Positions 1 through 9,049 of a stretch of DNA of 64,000 nucleotides are shown piece by piece. The position numbers and the translations under genes are program-made. The notes beneath the pieces are model-generated. The model made no database searches and had not been told where the DNA came from. It saw only the letters and a list, made by a program, of their open reading frames with translations. Origin of the DNA: JAAYEV01 sp964508195 (lineage in GTDB: Bacteria > Bacillota > Clostridia > Ch29); assembly GCA_964508195.1 (NCBI GenBank), contig CAZDSH010000002.1:1-64000 (forward strand). The letters are read 5' to 3'. Each line of letters opens with the position of its first letter. The first letter of the stretch is position 1.

Positions 1-101
1 ACGCTGGTGCTATGCTCAGGATGATACGCTAGAAGATGTAAAGCCTTTATCACGTTATATATAGTGTATAAGCAAATCCAATTCCTAAGGAGTAACGCCG
101 G

Positions 102-839
102 ATGAAACTTCGATATATGAAAAAGGATAACAAAAATCTATTGATACCAGTTAAAAGGGCAATGCAAACATATAACATGTTAGAGCCCGGGGATCGTATC
201 GCCGTGGGCCTATCCGGGGGTAAGGACAGCTCCTCCCTTTTATACATACTTACCCTTTTACAAAACCGGCTCCCCTTCGAATTTGAACTGGTGCCTATAT
301 GCCTTACCCTGGGCTTTCGCAATACAGACACTACACCCCTGGAGCAATACGTAAAGGCCCTGGGCAAAGAGTTACTCATTAAGCCCACTAATATAGGCCG
401 TATAGTATTCGATATAAGACAAGAAAAGAACCCTTGCTCCCTGTGCGCTAATTTAAGGAGGGGTGCTCTGTACAATGCAGCAAAGGCCGAGGGCTGTAAT
501 AAGGCTGCCCTAGGCCATCACCTGGACGATGCCGCCGAGACATTATTTATGAACCTTTTATTTAACGGCAAACTAAGGGTATTCCAACCGAGGAGCTATC
601 TAAGCAGGAGGGACATTACCGTAATCCGTCCGATGATATATCTCGAAGAAAAGGTTATTGAGAATATGGCCGAGGCTAAGGGAATACCGATCATCGAAAA
701 CCCTTGCCCAGCGAACAAAAGAACAAAGCGTGAGGAGATAAAAACGCTTATATCGGAGCTGAGCCATCGTTACACGGATATCCGGCATAGGATACTCCAT
801 GCTTTAGAAAATTCAGACCCCGGTGACCTGTGGTCATAA
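102..839 (+). CDS. TtcA-family tRNA 2-thiolation-like PP-loop ATPase
   Basis: This 245-residue protein carries the PP-loop ATP-pyrophosphatase signature SGGKDSS near residue 39, followed by the CSLC motif with LRRGALY and the GHHLDDAAET segment typical of the TtcA group. TtcA enzymes adenylate a tRNA cytidine and replace its oxygen with sulfur using an Fe-S cluster held by cysteines. The first Cys pair (CSLC) is present, but the later motif reads NPCPANK with one cysteine, whereas classical TtcA has a second pair there. So the family is clear and the exact substrate is not. The start is the ATG after AAGGAG at 87-92. It is transcribed against its neighbours and converges on topB. Confidence 0.8.
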   Translation: MKLRYMKKDNKNLLIPVKRAMQTYNMLEPGDRIAVGLSGGKDSSSLLYILTLLQNRLPFEFELVPICLTLGFRNTDTTPLEQYVKALGKELLIKPTNIGRIVFDIRQEKNPCSLCANLRRGALYNAAKAEGCNKAALGHHLDDAAETLFMNLLFNGKLRVFQPRSYLSRRDITVIRPMIYLEEKVIENMAEAKGIPIIENPCPANKRTKREEIKTLISELSHRYTDIRHRILHALENSDPGDLWS

Positions 840-900
840 CGCTCTTTACCCCTTAGGTATCATTTTATAGGAATTTGCCGGACCAATACCATAAACCTGT

Positions 901-930
901 TATACCGGGGACCCCGGGATATGGATTTTT
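901..930 (+). terminator. possible terminator after the TtcA-like gene
   Basis: A short GC-rich hairpin (CCGGG, 3-nt loop, CCCGG at about 905-917) lies 60 bases past the TtcA-like stop codon and is followed by TTTTT at 926-930. The gap between the two convergent genes is under 100 bases, so this is the only visible stop signal. The stem is short. Confidence 0.4.
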
Positions 931-936
931 GTTTCC

Positions 937-3123
937 CTATAGTTTTAATTTTGATAGCGCATCGGCTAGGGTAGTGTTTATCGGCTTTTCTTCTTTCTTT
1001 TTCTGTTCCTTTAAAAACCGCCGTACATCCCCCTTAGAGACCTTATAATTTTCTTTATCCTTTCTTTGTTTAAAAGCTGAAAGTTTCTCCCTATATCCGC
1101 AGCGGCATACAAATATCTGTCCCTCCCCCTCGCCATATAATTCCATCCTCTTATAACACTGTGGACAACGGGCATTGCTAAAGAGCGAAACGTTTACCCT
1201 TTGGCCGCAGCTCCTATCCTGGCACACTAGCATCCTGCCCTTTTTGCTTTTAACCTCTAACATATATTTACCGCATTTAGGGCATTTCGTCCTCGATATA
1301 TTATCGTGTCTAAACTCGGCGTCACTATTTTTTATATCCCGTACTAGGGCCTTAGTATAACCCTTCATTTCCTTTATAAAGTCCTCTTTCTTTATAGAAC
1401 CCTCGGATATACCGCCTAGTTTTTGTTCCCATTCCGCCGTAAGGGCCGGTGACTTCAGCTCCTCGGGTACTAATTCCAAGAGCTGCTTACCCTTAGCGGT
1501 TATATGGATAGACTTTCCCCTTTTCTCTATTAAAAAGTTGCTAAACAGTTTTTCTATGATATCCGCCCTTGTGGCCACCGTTCCAAGGCCTCCGGCTTCA
1601 CCTAGAGCCCGTACTAGCTCTTTCCCTTGGTCGTCCATATATTTTGCCGGTTTTTCCATAGCCGCAAGTAAACTACCCTCGTTGAAGGGTGCCGGCGGGC
1701 TGGTCTTACCCTCGGTTTTTTCTAACTTTGATATTTTTAAAATATCACCTTTTTGTATATCGGGTAAAATCTGTTCGACCAAACCCTTTTCGTCCGCCCC
1801 ATCTTCGGGGGCATCATCGAAGACCGCTTTCCAACCTTGTTTTTTTAAAACCCTACCCCGGGCAACAAAATATTGGTCGCCTATTTGCGCCGTTATGGTT
1901 ATTTGTTCATATTCATAGGGCGGATAAAAAGCCCCTATGAACCGTTTGATAACCAGATCGTATATCGTTTTTTCCCGGGCATTTAGCTCGTCTAAATACA
2001 ACGTTTGTTCAGTAGGTATAATCCCATGGTGGTCAGAAACTTTGCTATCGTTAACGAAGGGCATCTTCGTCGTCACAGCGGATTTTAACGCCTCGGAGAC
2101 TATTTTAGAGTATGGCCCTACGCCGCAGGCTTTTAAACGATCCTTTAAAGTATCCACTATATCCGCGGTAATGTATTTTGAATCCGTCCTAGGATAGGTA
2201 AGGAGTTTACGCCTTTCGTATAGGCTCTGCATAACTGAAAGGGTCTCCTTTGCGGAATATCCAAACAATCTGTTTGCATCCCGCTGTAACTCCGTAAGAT
2301 CATAAAATAATGGTGCAAACTCCCTCCTCGTCTTTCTGTCCACCTTTATGACCTCGGCATCTATATCGCGAACTTTTTCGCATATTAAGTCCCGTACTTT
2401 TTTATCGAAGGTCCTATAGCTACCGGATCCGGCCTCCTGCCAGGTAAACTTCAATTTATCCGTAAGGGCATCTATACCGTAAAAGGGCTTAGGCACGAAG
2501 TTTTGAATCTCCCGCTCTCGTTCGGCTATAATAGCTAATGTAGGCGTCTGAACTCTACCACAGGACAATTGTGCATTGTATTTACACGTCAGGGCCCGGG
2601 TAGCGTTTAAGCCTACGAGCCAATCCGCCTCGGCCCGAGCTACGGCGGAGGCATATAGATTCTCGTAATCCTTCCCGTCCCTTAGGGCTTTGAACCCGTC
2701 TTTAATAGCCTTATCCGTTACCGATGAGATCCAAAGGCGCTTTACCGGACCACGAAAGCCGGCCTTTTCGATGATCCATCGGGCTACTAGTTCGCCCTCG
2801 CGCCCGGCATCGGTAGCTATAACCATTTGCCCCACATCATCCCTTCGCAATTGCGTTTTAACGCAGTTAAACTGTTTACCACTTCTCCTTATTACTACGA
2901 GTTTTTGTCTATCGGGCAGCATGGGCAAATCCTCTAGACGCCATGATTTATATTTCTTATCATAATCCTCGGGCTCCGCTAGGGTAACTAGATGCCCCAG
3001 GGCCCAGGTCACTATATATTCTCCGCCTTCATAGTACCCGTCCCTTCTGTTATTACACCCTAAGACCCTCGATAGGTTCCGGGCTACCGATGGTTTCTCC
3101 GCTAGTACCAACGTTTTTTGCAT
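937..3123 (-). CDS. topB: DNA topoisomerase III (type IA)
   Basis: A type IA topoisomerase that cuts one strand and relaxes or decatenates DNA. The 728-residue protein opens with the TOPRIM motif LAEKPSVARN, continues with the TOPRIM acidic segment ATDAGREGE near residue 103, and has the active-site tyrosine in LLTYPRTDSKY at about residue 309. The C-terminal part carries two short zinc-ribbon-like modules with CxxC pairs (CPKC, then CPQC and CRC) and a basic tail. Length and motif order match bacterial TopB, including the extended C-terminus common in Firmicutes. The ATG is preceded by AAAGGGG. It is the last gene of a minus-strand run and converges on the TtcA-like gene. Confidence 0.95.
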   Translation of the reverse strand: MQKTLVLAEKPSVARNLSRVLGCNNRRDGYYEGGEYIVTWALGHLVTLAEPEDYDKKYKSWRLEDLPMLPDRQKLVVIRRSGKQFNCVKTQLRRDDVGQMVIATDAGREGELVARWIIEKAGFRGPVKRLWISSVTDKAIKDGFKALRDGKDYENLYASAVARAEADWLVGLNATRALTCKYNAQLSCGRVQTPTLAIIAEREREIQNFVPKPFYGIDALTDKLKFTWQEAGSGSYRTFDKKVRDLICEKVRDIDAEVIKVDRKTRREFAPLFYDLTELQRDANRLFGYSAKETLSVMQSLYERRKLLTYPRTDSKYITADIVDTLKDRLKACGVGPYSKIVSEALKSAVTTKMPFVNDSKVSDHHGIIPTEQTLYLDELNAREKTIYDLVIKRFIGAFYPPYEYEQITITAQIGDQYFVARGRVLKKQGWKAVFDDAPEDGADEKGLVEQILPDIQKGDILKISKLEKTEGKTSPPAPFNEGSLLAAMEKPAKYMDDQGKELVRALGEAGGLGTVATRADIIEKLFSNFLIEKRGKSIHITAKGKQLLELVPEELKSPALTAEWEQKLGGISEGSIKKEDFIKEMKGYTKALVRDIKNSDAEFRHDNISRTKCPKCGKYMLEVKSKKGRMLVCQDRSCGQRVNVSLFSNARCPQCYKRMELYGEGEGQIFVCRCGYREKLSAFKQRKDKENYKVSKGDVRRFLKEQKKKEEKPINTTLADALSKLKL

Positions 3124-3252
3124 TATCGATCAACCCCTTTAAGTACCTTATTCCCCTTGATATGGTATTTATAGCTTTAATCCATTAAACTATGGCCTAC
3201 ACTACGATTAATGTATATATTAGCCCTTGGTATTTTTGAAAAACGGCGTCAG

Positions 3253-3942
3253 TTAATCACCATCGGCATTTACATCGGATTTTGAATGGGTTAATAATTT
3301 TTTAAGCATTTTTATATCCTCATCGAGGTACCTATGCTCTATTGCCGTTACATCGAACTTAAATAATTGAAAGGCTAATTGTACAAAAAACCCGATAAAA
3401 AGGGCCATTATAAGGGTTCCTGCTCCAATGGATCCCCCCATCAAATAACCTATGGTTACGACTAAGGTTTCGATGGAACTTCGCACCAGCCGTACAGATT
3501 TACCGGTCTTCTTTGTTAAAACCACCATAAGTCCGTCCCTAGGCCCTGCCCCCCAACCGGCACTTATATAAAGATAAGTTGCGATACCTATGATGAACAT
3601 ACCAAGGATCATCATTGCCATCCGAGCTATTATGTTTTTGTATACAGGTATCAAATGGTTGAGCATTAAAAGATCCATAAAAAGACCTATGAATAACATA
3701 TTAGAGAGTGTCCCAAAACCGAGCTTTTCTTTCATAACGGCATTTACTATTACAATAATAAGGCCCATGGCTATGCTGGCCTGGCCTATAGTAATACCCG
3801 TTGACCTTGAAATACCCTGATGGAATGCCTCCCAGGGTGCAAGTCCTATGTTCACATTTATGGTCATTACAATGCCTACGGCATAAAGAAAAAGTCCTGC
3901 AAAAAGTTTAAAAAGGCGTAGCCCCGTCGTCCCCTTCATCAT
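3253..3942 (-). CDS. YczE/YyaS/YitT-family integral membrane protein
   Basis: A 229-residue multi-spanning membrane protein with about five to six hydrophobic segments. The pattern GLAPWEAFHQGIS followed by GITIGQASI, and the later GWGAGPRDGLMV, are hallmarks of the YczE/YyaS/YitT group. Members are widespread in Firmicutes; their transport or regulatory role is not established. The C-terminal 35 residues are hydrophilic and charged, so probably cytoplasmic. The ATG follows GGGGGAAAACA. It starts 10 bases after the lipoprotein gene ends and may share its transcript, but nothing in the sequence ties it to the acyl-transfer genes upstream. Confidence 0.8.
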   Translation of the reverse strand: MMKGTTGLRLFKLFAGLFLYAVGIVMTINVNIGLAPWEAFHQGISRSTGITIGQASIAMGLIIVIVNAVMKEKLGFGTLSNMLFIGLFMDLLMLNHLIPVYKNIIARMAMMILGMFIIGIATYLYISAGWGAGPRDGLMVVLTKKTGKSVRLVRSSIETLVVTIGYLMGGSIGAGTLIMALFIGFFVQLAFQLFKFDVTAIEHRYLDEDIKMLKKLLTHSKSDVNADGD

Positions 3943-3952
3943 TGTTTTCCCC

Positions 3953-4489
3953 CTAATACGCTATTCCGGTTAACCCCGGTTTGTGGTTTATTGCCAGGTA
4001 TTCTATAAATATTACCTCGTCGTCCTCTATAAGGAATGAAAGCTGACACCGGCCTAGATTATAGGAGTACATATCGTTGACCTTAGTATAATCATCGCCG
4101 TAGGCCGCTAAAACATCCTCCAACTTGGCAAAAAGGTAAAGGCCCTCCTTTGTAGTAACACTGTCATCTAGGAACACTATAGCGGCTACATAGTCGATGC
4201 CGTCCATTTCGTAGGTATGGAGTTCAAAACCGCTATAGGTATATACCCTCTCCATGCCTTGGAATGCACAGCTTTCCGCCTCAAAATATTCCATTGCATC
4301 GCCTAGGCCCTGTAATATCGGTGCTACTTTATCGTGCATCGCAATAGTAATGCCGTCGACTTCGAATACGTATCCCCCTTGTGCAGTTCCATCAACCTCC
4401 CCGGAGGCTACACCATCACCGGGGGTAGGCTCACCTCCGCAGCCGGTTAAAACCAATAACAGCACTAAAATTAAGCCGATTTTTTTCAT
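3953..4489 (-). CDS. uncharacterised lipoprotein
   Basis: A 178-residue exported protein. It has a signal peptide of about 17 residues ending in the lipobox LTGC, so the mature protein should be lipid-anchored at the outer face of the membrane. A Gly/Pro/Glu-rich linker follows, then a compact soluble domain of about 140 residues with no motif I recognise. A GGGAGGTG ribosome site lies eight bases before the ATG. It is only 27 bases downstream of the SGNH gene on the same strand, which suggests co-expression with the Dlt-like cluster. I assign no function. Confidence 0.75.
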   Translation of the reverse strand: MKKIGLILVLLLVLTGCGGEPTPGDGVASGEVDGTAQGGYVFEVDGITIAMHDKVAPILQGLGDAMEYFEAESCAFQGMERVYTYSGFELHTYEMDGIDYVAAIVFLDDSVTTKEGLYLFAKLEDVLAAYGDDYTKVNDMYSYNLGRCQLSFLIEDDEVIFIEYLAINHKPGLTGIAY

Positions 4490-4516
4490 ATCCCGGTCAC
4501 CTCCCTATGTACAGTT

Positions 4517-5599
4517 TTATTCAGTTTGTTCCGGGGGCCTTGCGCCATAGCTTTTGAGGTACCCGTATTCCTCTAACTCCCTATACTGATCCTCTTTCAT
4601 CTTGTAATAGAAATCAACCTTCTTTCGCCATATATCATAAAGTTCTTGATCATACCTTCGATCCTTAAGATTATAGGTCCTTTGTAGGATCTCTCCGAAG
4701 TACAGTGACATCTTCTCCGCCCCGGTTACATTGAGGTGTAAACCTCTGTCATAGGTATCCTCGGCAAAATTAATGCCTACTTCGTCTACTAGTTTTAGAA
4801 AATTAATGTATAAAAGTCCATGTTCCTTTGCATAGTCTGCCATCTGTTCATCCCATTGATCGTACCAATAGGGATAAAGACTAGGCACCTTTATGAGAAC
4901 CAATTCTATACCCTTTTCCTTACACAATTCTACCATACGATTGAGATAATAATAAGCTGTTTCACCAAATTGGTAATTAGCAAGTTTCCTGCCCTTAGGT
5001 ATACTCTCTACGGGCCTTACGTCTACCCTCATGTAATATCCGTTATGAAACAATCTATCCTTACGAAACATGTACCGAAAATCCTCCGCAGTGAGCTCGC
5101 TCCATCTCGAATGGTATCTGAGCAACGGGAACAAGTATTCAACGAACTTTTCATCCTCCATCATGGAGGCCCTTATTGATTTTAATTTAGAAAGGGACAT
5201 CCTCATACCGTCTAAGGCCATGCGGTTATACGCCTCTTTTTGCGGCTCATCGAATTTCATAGCCAACACATTGAATACGACCACTTCCGGTGTCTCATAT
5301 TTTAAGGTTTCTTCTAACAAGTAATAGGACTGCCATATAAGTTGTTGGGCACTACCCCGGATGTAGCTAGTAATACCGTAATGCTCCCATAAAGTAACAG
5401 GCGAAAAGCTCTCGTATACCTCGCAATCCCCGATAAATAGTACATCATGTTCCGCGTCCTCTTCGTAGTATGCCTCTATTAAAGAACCCTCTACTATAGC
5501 GGTCACGTGTTTAGGGATTAATAATCGTTCTAGCAAATAAAGGGTACCGGTCATAATAATTACTATAGCTATCGCCGGCAGTATCCTCCTTCTAAGCAT
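4517..5599 (-). CDS. SGNH/DltD-like membrane-anchored protein with Cys in the nucleophile position
   Basis: A 360-residue protein with one N-terminal membrane segment (about residues 7-24) and an extracytoplasmic SGNH-hydrolase-like domain. Block I reads FIGDCEVY, with Cys59 where SGNH enzymes normally have Ser. FNVLAM near residue 109 could supply the oxyanion Asn. DRGLHLN near residues 284-290 gives the Asp-x-x-His pair. In teichoic-acid D-alanylation DltD is a membrane-anchored SGNH protein acting with the MBOAT protein DltB. This gene sits 9 bases after the MBOAT gene, so the analogous partnership is likely. Start: ATG after TAGGAGGT. Whether Cys is catalytic or the protein is a non-hydrolytic binder cannot be read from sequence. 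Confidence 0.75.
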   Translation of the reverse strand: MLRRRILPAIAIVIIMTGTLYLLERLLIPKHVTAIVEGSLIEAYYEEDAEHDVLFIGDCEVYESFSPVTLWEHYGITSYIRGSAQQLIWQSYYLLEETLKYETPEVVVFNVLAMKFDEPQKEAYNRMALDGMRMSLSKLKSIRASMMEDEKFVEYLFPLLRYHSRWSELTAEDFRYMFRKDRLFHNGYYMRVDVRPVESIPKGRKLANYQFGETAYYYLNRMVELCKEKGIELVLIKVPSLYPYWYDQWDEQMADYAKEHGLLYINFLKLVDEVGINFAEDTYDRGLHLNVTGAEKMSLYFGEILQRTYNLKDRRYDQELYDIWRKKVDFYYKMKEDQYRELEEYGYLKSYGARPPEQTE

Positions 5600-5608
5600 A
5601 ATGACCTC

Positions 5609-7201
5609 CTAAAACTGGTTATAAATGAACTGGCTCGAATCGTAGCCTACTCCGTAGGCACCTAATATCAGAATAGAAATAATGAGCACATAGCACAGAA
5701 CAAAACCTATCGCCCTATGCCCCCTTGCAATCTTATACCTGACGCTTCCATCCCTTTGCATAAGGCTTACGGTTATAAGGACTACAAGGCCTGCTAAAAG
5801 CACTGAGTAATCAGCGATGCTAAGGCCTAAACCCAACAGCGCATCGCCGGTTAAACCTATAGCGTTGAACTTAGTAAACATAGTGCTGAGCATTTTAAAC
5901 GTAAGGGGTACGTCCCTATAACAATCGAACATCCTAATAGCGCTCATAAGTAGCACGGTACGAATTACTTGGAACAGCCGGAACATAAAATTGTCCCTAA
6001 GATCAAATTTACTATGAAACCATCTATAAAAGGGTTCACATTCTAGGGATACAATGATAACGAGACCGTTTAAAAGTCCCCAGACTATAAAATTCCAGCT
6101 AGCTCCGTGCCAGAGCCCCGTCGTAAACCAGGTTATTATGGTCGATACATAAACGGGTATACGCCTGCCTATACCATCGCCTAGCTTACGCCGTGAATAC
6201 TTCGAAAACTTGAGCATAGGCCCCGATACCGAAAGGGGATAAAACAAATAATCCCTAAACCAGGTGCCCATTGTAATGTGCCATCTTCGCCAGTATTCCG
6301 CCGTAGATTTAGAAAAGTACGGCCTCTTAAAGTTTTCCGTTACTTCTATACCTAACACCTGGGCAATCCCTATGGTAATGTCTATACCCCCGGTAAAATC
6401 CGCATAGAGCTCGTAGGCATAAAAAAGCATCCCTAGGAACACGAATACGCCCTGGTACGTGTCCGGGTTCCTTATTATTGTATTTACCGCTACTAAAATC
6501 CTATCGGCTAGCACCACTTTTTTAAAATAGCCCCATGCTATCCTCTGGAGACCGAACTTTATATTTTGGCCATCAAAGGCATGCTCCTTATAAAGCGTCC
6601 TCGACAGATTATCGAATCGGCTTATAGGACCCTGGATCAATTGCGGAAAAAAGGATGTAAAAAGGGCCAGTTTAAAGAAATTCGCCTCGGCGGGGTGTTT
6701 ACCCCTGTATACATCTATTATGTAACCCATTGTTTTGAATGTATAAAATGAAATACCCATGGGCAGAGCCAGATCCCAAAAGGAGAACCCGGCACCTTTG
6801 CCAAGGGTGCGTATTACAAAGTTTATATTTGCAATAGCGAAATTAGAATATTTCGTAATCGCCAGTATTCCAAAGTTCAGCATAAGGCAGGCTATAAGCC
6901 ATCCCCTCTGTTTCGATCTTATAGAGGATCGATAGGCCCTTTTCTCTTTCCGGGATAACCGGTCACCGTTATGAGCCAGATATTCCCCCTGGACCCTACG
7001 CAATTTATCTATTTTAATCGCAACAACATAAGTAGAAAGGGAGGTTAAAAATATATAAAATAGATTCCGCGGCCCTGAAAAATAATAAAACAAATAACCG
7101 GCCCCGAGGAGTAGCTTCCATTGGTATCCCTTGGGAATAATATAATAAATAATGAATAGTAATGTTAAAAATAATACGAATCCGTAGGACGCAAAGAGCA
7201 T
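5609..7201 (-). CDS. MBOAT-family membrane O-acyltransferase (DltB/AlgI-like)
   Basis: A 530-residue polytopic protein of the membrane-bound O-acyltransferase family. It has the family's conserved N-terminal FASYGFVLFL, the segment EYWRRWHITMGTWFRDYLFYPL with His308, and GLWHGASWNFIVWG with the presumed catalytic His365. Such enzymes move an acyl or aminoacyl group from a cytosolic carrier across the membrane onto a hydroxyl of an extracellular polymer. At 530 residues it is longer than typical DltB (about 400) and closer to AlgI-type members. A carrier protein gene lies 20 bases upstream and the SGNH gene 9 bases downstream, all on one strand. ATG after TAGGAGGAG. Confidence 0.9.
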   Translation of the reverse strand: MLFASYGFVLFLTLLFIIYYIIPKGYQWKLLLGAGYLFYYFSGPRNLFYIFLTSLSTYVVAIKIDKLRRVQGEYLAHNGDRLSRKEKRAYRSSIRSKQRGWLIACLMLNFGILAITKYSNFAIANINFVIRTLGKGAGFSFWDLALPMGISFYTFKTMGYIIDVYRGKHPAEANFFKLALFTSFFPQLIQGPISRFDNLSRTLYKEHAFDGQNIKFGLQRIAWGYFKKVVLADRILVAVNTIIRNPDTYQGVFVFLGMLFYAYELYADFTGGIDITIGIAQVLGIEVTENFKRPYFSKSTAEYWRRWHITMGTWFRDYLFYPLSVSGPMLKFSKYSRRKLGDGIGRRIPVYVSTIITWFTTGLWHGASWNFIVWGLLNGLVIIVSLECEPFYRWFHSKFDLRDNFMFRLFQVIRTVLLMSAIRMFDCYRDVPLTFKMLSTMFTKFNAIGLTGDALLGLGLSIADYSVLLAGLVVLITVSLMQRDGSVRYKIARGHRAIGFVLCYVLIISILILGAYGVGYDSSQFIYNQF

Positions 7202-7221
7202 AGACTCCTCCTATCACCTTT

Positions 7222-7446
7222 TTAATCTGATAACCTTTCGATTAAAGCGTACAAAGCCTTCATAGAGTTAAAGTTCTCCGGCATTATCTCCTCCGCCGGT
7301 ATATTAACACCAAACTCGCTACTTATCTCGGCTATTAATGTAATTATATCGAAGGAATCCAGTATATTGTCATCTATTAACGTATTACAATTTTCAAAAT
7401 CTATATCAGGATGCAGATCTTTTAATATTTCTAATAGTGTTTCCAT
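7222..7446 (-). CDS. acyl/aminoacyl carrier protein
   Basis: A 74-residue acidic carrier protein. The phosphopantetheine attachment site is the serine in ILDSFDII, about residue 31. Length matches DltC (about 78 residues), but the motif is DSFD rather than the DSFG seen in Bacillus DltC, and the rest looks more like a general carrier domain. It should be loaded by the adenylation enzyme encoded one base upstream (that stop codon ends just before this ATG) and deliver its cargo to the MBOAT protein encoded next. ATG after AGAGAGGAAAT. Confidence 0.85.
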   Translation of the reverse strand: METLLEILKDLHPDIDFENCNTLIDDNILDSFDIITLIAEISSEFGVNIPAEEIMPENFNSMKALYALIERLSD

Positions 7447-7447
7447 T

Positions 7448-8971
7448 CTAATTTCCTCTCTTTTTAGAATTCAATTGTTTCACCAGGGCCTTACGGTCTA
7501 TTTTCCCGTTAGCCGTTAGGGGCATGCTTTCCAGCATTTTAACGCTATTTGGCAACATATACCTCGGTAATCTCGCCCGTAATTCAGAGGCCACGTCCTT
7601 TTCTCCTATATCCCCTACATAAAAAAGTGCGATTCTTTGCTTTTCGTCATCATAGACACAACATGAGCTCTTTATACCCCCTAGCATGTTCACATTAACT
7701 TCGATCTCCCCTAGTTCAATACGATGTCCCATGTGCTTAATCTGATGATCTTTACGGGATACAAACATAAGTTCACCTTTTTCGTTATACCGGCCTAGAT
7801 CGCCGGTTCTATAAATGAGCTCCGGATAAACATCATTAAGGGGATTTTGTACGAACACCTCAGAGGTCCTCCTAAAATCGCCGTAATAACCTAGGGTAAG
7901 GGACGTGCCCCTTACGCAGATCTCCCCTAAATCTCCGGCCTTTGGTACCCTATTGTTTTTATCTAGCAGTATTATATCAGTATTCCTAAAGGGTTTACCT
8001 ATAGGTAGCACTTCATGTTCTTTAAAGGCACGATCGACCTTATAGTAACTACACATCCCCGTAGCCTCGGTAGGCCCGTACAAGTTTATGAACTGTGCCT
8101 CGGGCAGGGCCTCCCTCCAGATGTTAAATTGTTTCATAGGAAACACTTCGCTACCGAAGGCGATGGTATGAAGGTATTTTGGCTTTATAGAATCGAAGGT
8201 CCCGAAGGCGGATATCATCGTAAGGGCCGGCACGACCCAACATATCGTATTTATTTTAAACTTGTTTAAGAACTCTACTAATTTAACGGGGAACATAAAA
8301 AGGTTTTTTGGAATTATATACGTTGTGGCCCCTTCCTTTAATGTGGAATACAGCTCCTTTAGGCTTGCATCAAAATAAAAGGGCGTTTGGTTGCCGAACA
8401 CCGTGTCCCGATTAACGCCTAGGACCCCCGTCAGGCTTTCAATATAATCTATAACGGAGCGGTGGCATGCAGCTACACCCTTTGGAACCCCTGTAGAACC
8501 TGATGTATATATTATGTATATGGGATCGGTATCTATAGCGCTGTCTCGAATATCTTCGATAACCCTTTCATCTATAGGGAATTTAACAATCTCATCGTAT
8601 ATGTAGACATCGCCGTCAAAGGCGAAGGACTCCACTATTTTTTTAGTATCGTCGCTACAGATAACCGCGCTGGGTTTAAGGTTATCGAATATAAGTTGGA
8701 CACGAAACCGAGGCATCTCCTCCTCTATGGGTACGTAATAATTGCCGCCATATACTACGCCATAGTACGCCGTCACAGCTTCGGGGCACTTATCCATAAA
8801 TACCACTACCGGCTGCTTATAAAGCCCTTTGCTATTTAGAAAAGTACCTATAGCCCTTGACCTTATATACGTCTCCCTAAAGGTTATTCCCCTATTTTCG
8901 TTAGCATAAGCAATCTTTTCGGGATAATGTTGCACTATGCCCTCCAGATATTCCAATACGTTATACTGCAT
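7448..8971 (-). CDS. stand-alone amino-acid adenylation enzyme (DltA-like)
   Basis: A 507-residue AMP-forming adenylation enzyme. Core motifs are in order: IIYTSGSTGVPKG near residue 153, NLYGPTEAT near 297, YRTGDLGR near 387, and the C-terminal NGKIDRKAL with the catalytic lysine. Asp201 (in FYFDAS) aligns with the aspartate that binds the substrate amino group, so the substrate is probably an amino acid. DltA of Bacillus has a cysteine in FCGEVLP, recalled as important for D-alanine selectivity; here the segment is FGSEVFP with Gly273. It activates its substrate with ATP and loads the carrier protein. The substrate is left open. ATG after CGAGGAGG. Confidence 0.85.
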   Translation of the reverse strand: MQYNVLEYLEGIVQHYPEKIAYANENRGITFRETYIRSRAIGTFLNSKGLYKQPVVVFMDKCPEAVTAYYGVVYGGNYYVPIEEEMPRFRVQLIFDNLKPSAVICSDDTKKIVESFAFDGDVYIYDEIVKFPIDERVIEDIRDSAIDTDPIYIIYTSGSTGVPKGVAACHRSVIDYIESLTGVLGVNRDTVFGNQTPFYFDASLKELYSTLKEGATTYIIPKNLFMFPVKLVEFLNKFKINTICWVVPALTMISAFGTFDSIKPKYLHTIAFGSEVFPMKQFNIWREALPEAQFINLYGPTEATGMCSYYKVDRAFKEHEVLPIGKPFRNTDIILLDKNNRVPKAGDLGEICVRGTSLTLGYYGDFRRTSEVFVQNPLNDVYPELIYRTGDLGRYNEKGELMFVSRKDHQIKHMGHRIELGEIEVNVNMLGGIKSSCCVYDDEKQRIALFYVGDIGEKDVASELRARLPRYMLPNSVKMLESMPLTANGKIDRKALVKQLNSKKRGN

Positions 8972-9049
8972 ATCGGCCTCCTCGTTTTGTTACGTAGCGG
9001 CCCTTATCAAGGGCCACATCCTAGCTATAACGTCCTGTTTATACAATGT

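Noticed and set aside
2..64. Open frame reading from the window start to a stop at 62-64
   Set aside because: Twenty codons with no recognisable motif; it could be the end of a neighbouring gene but cannot be supported.
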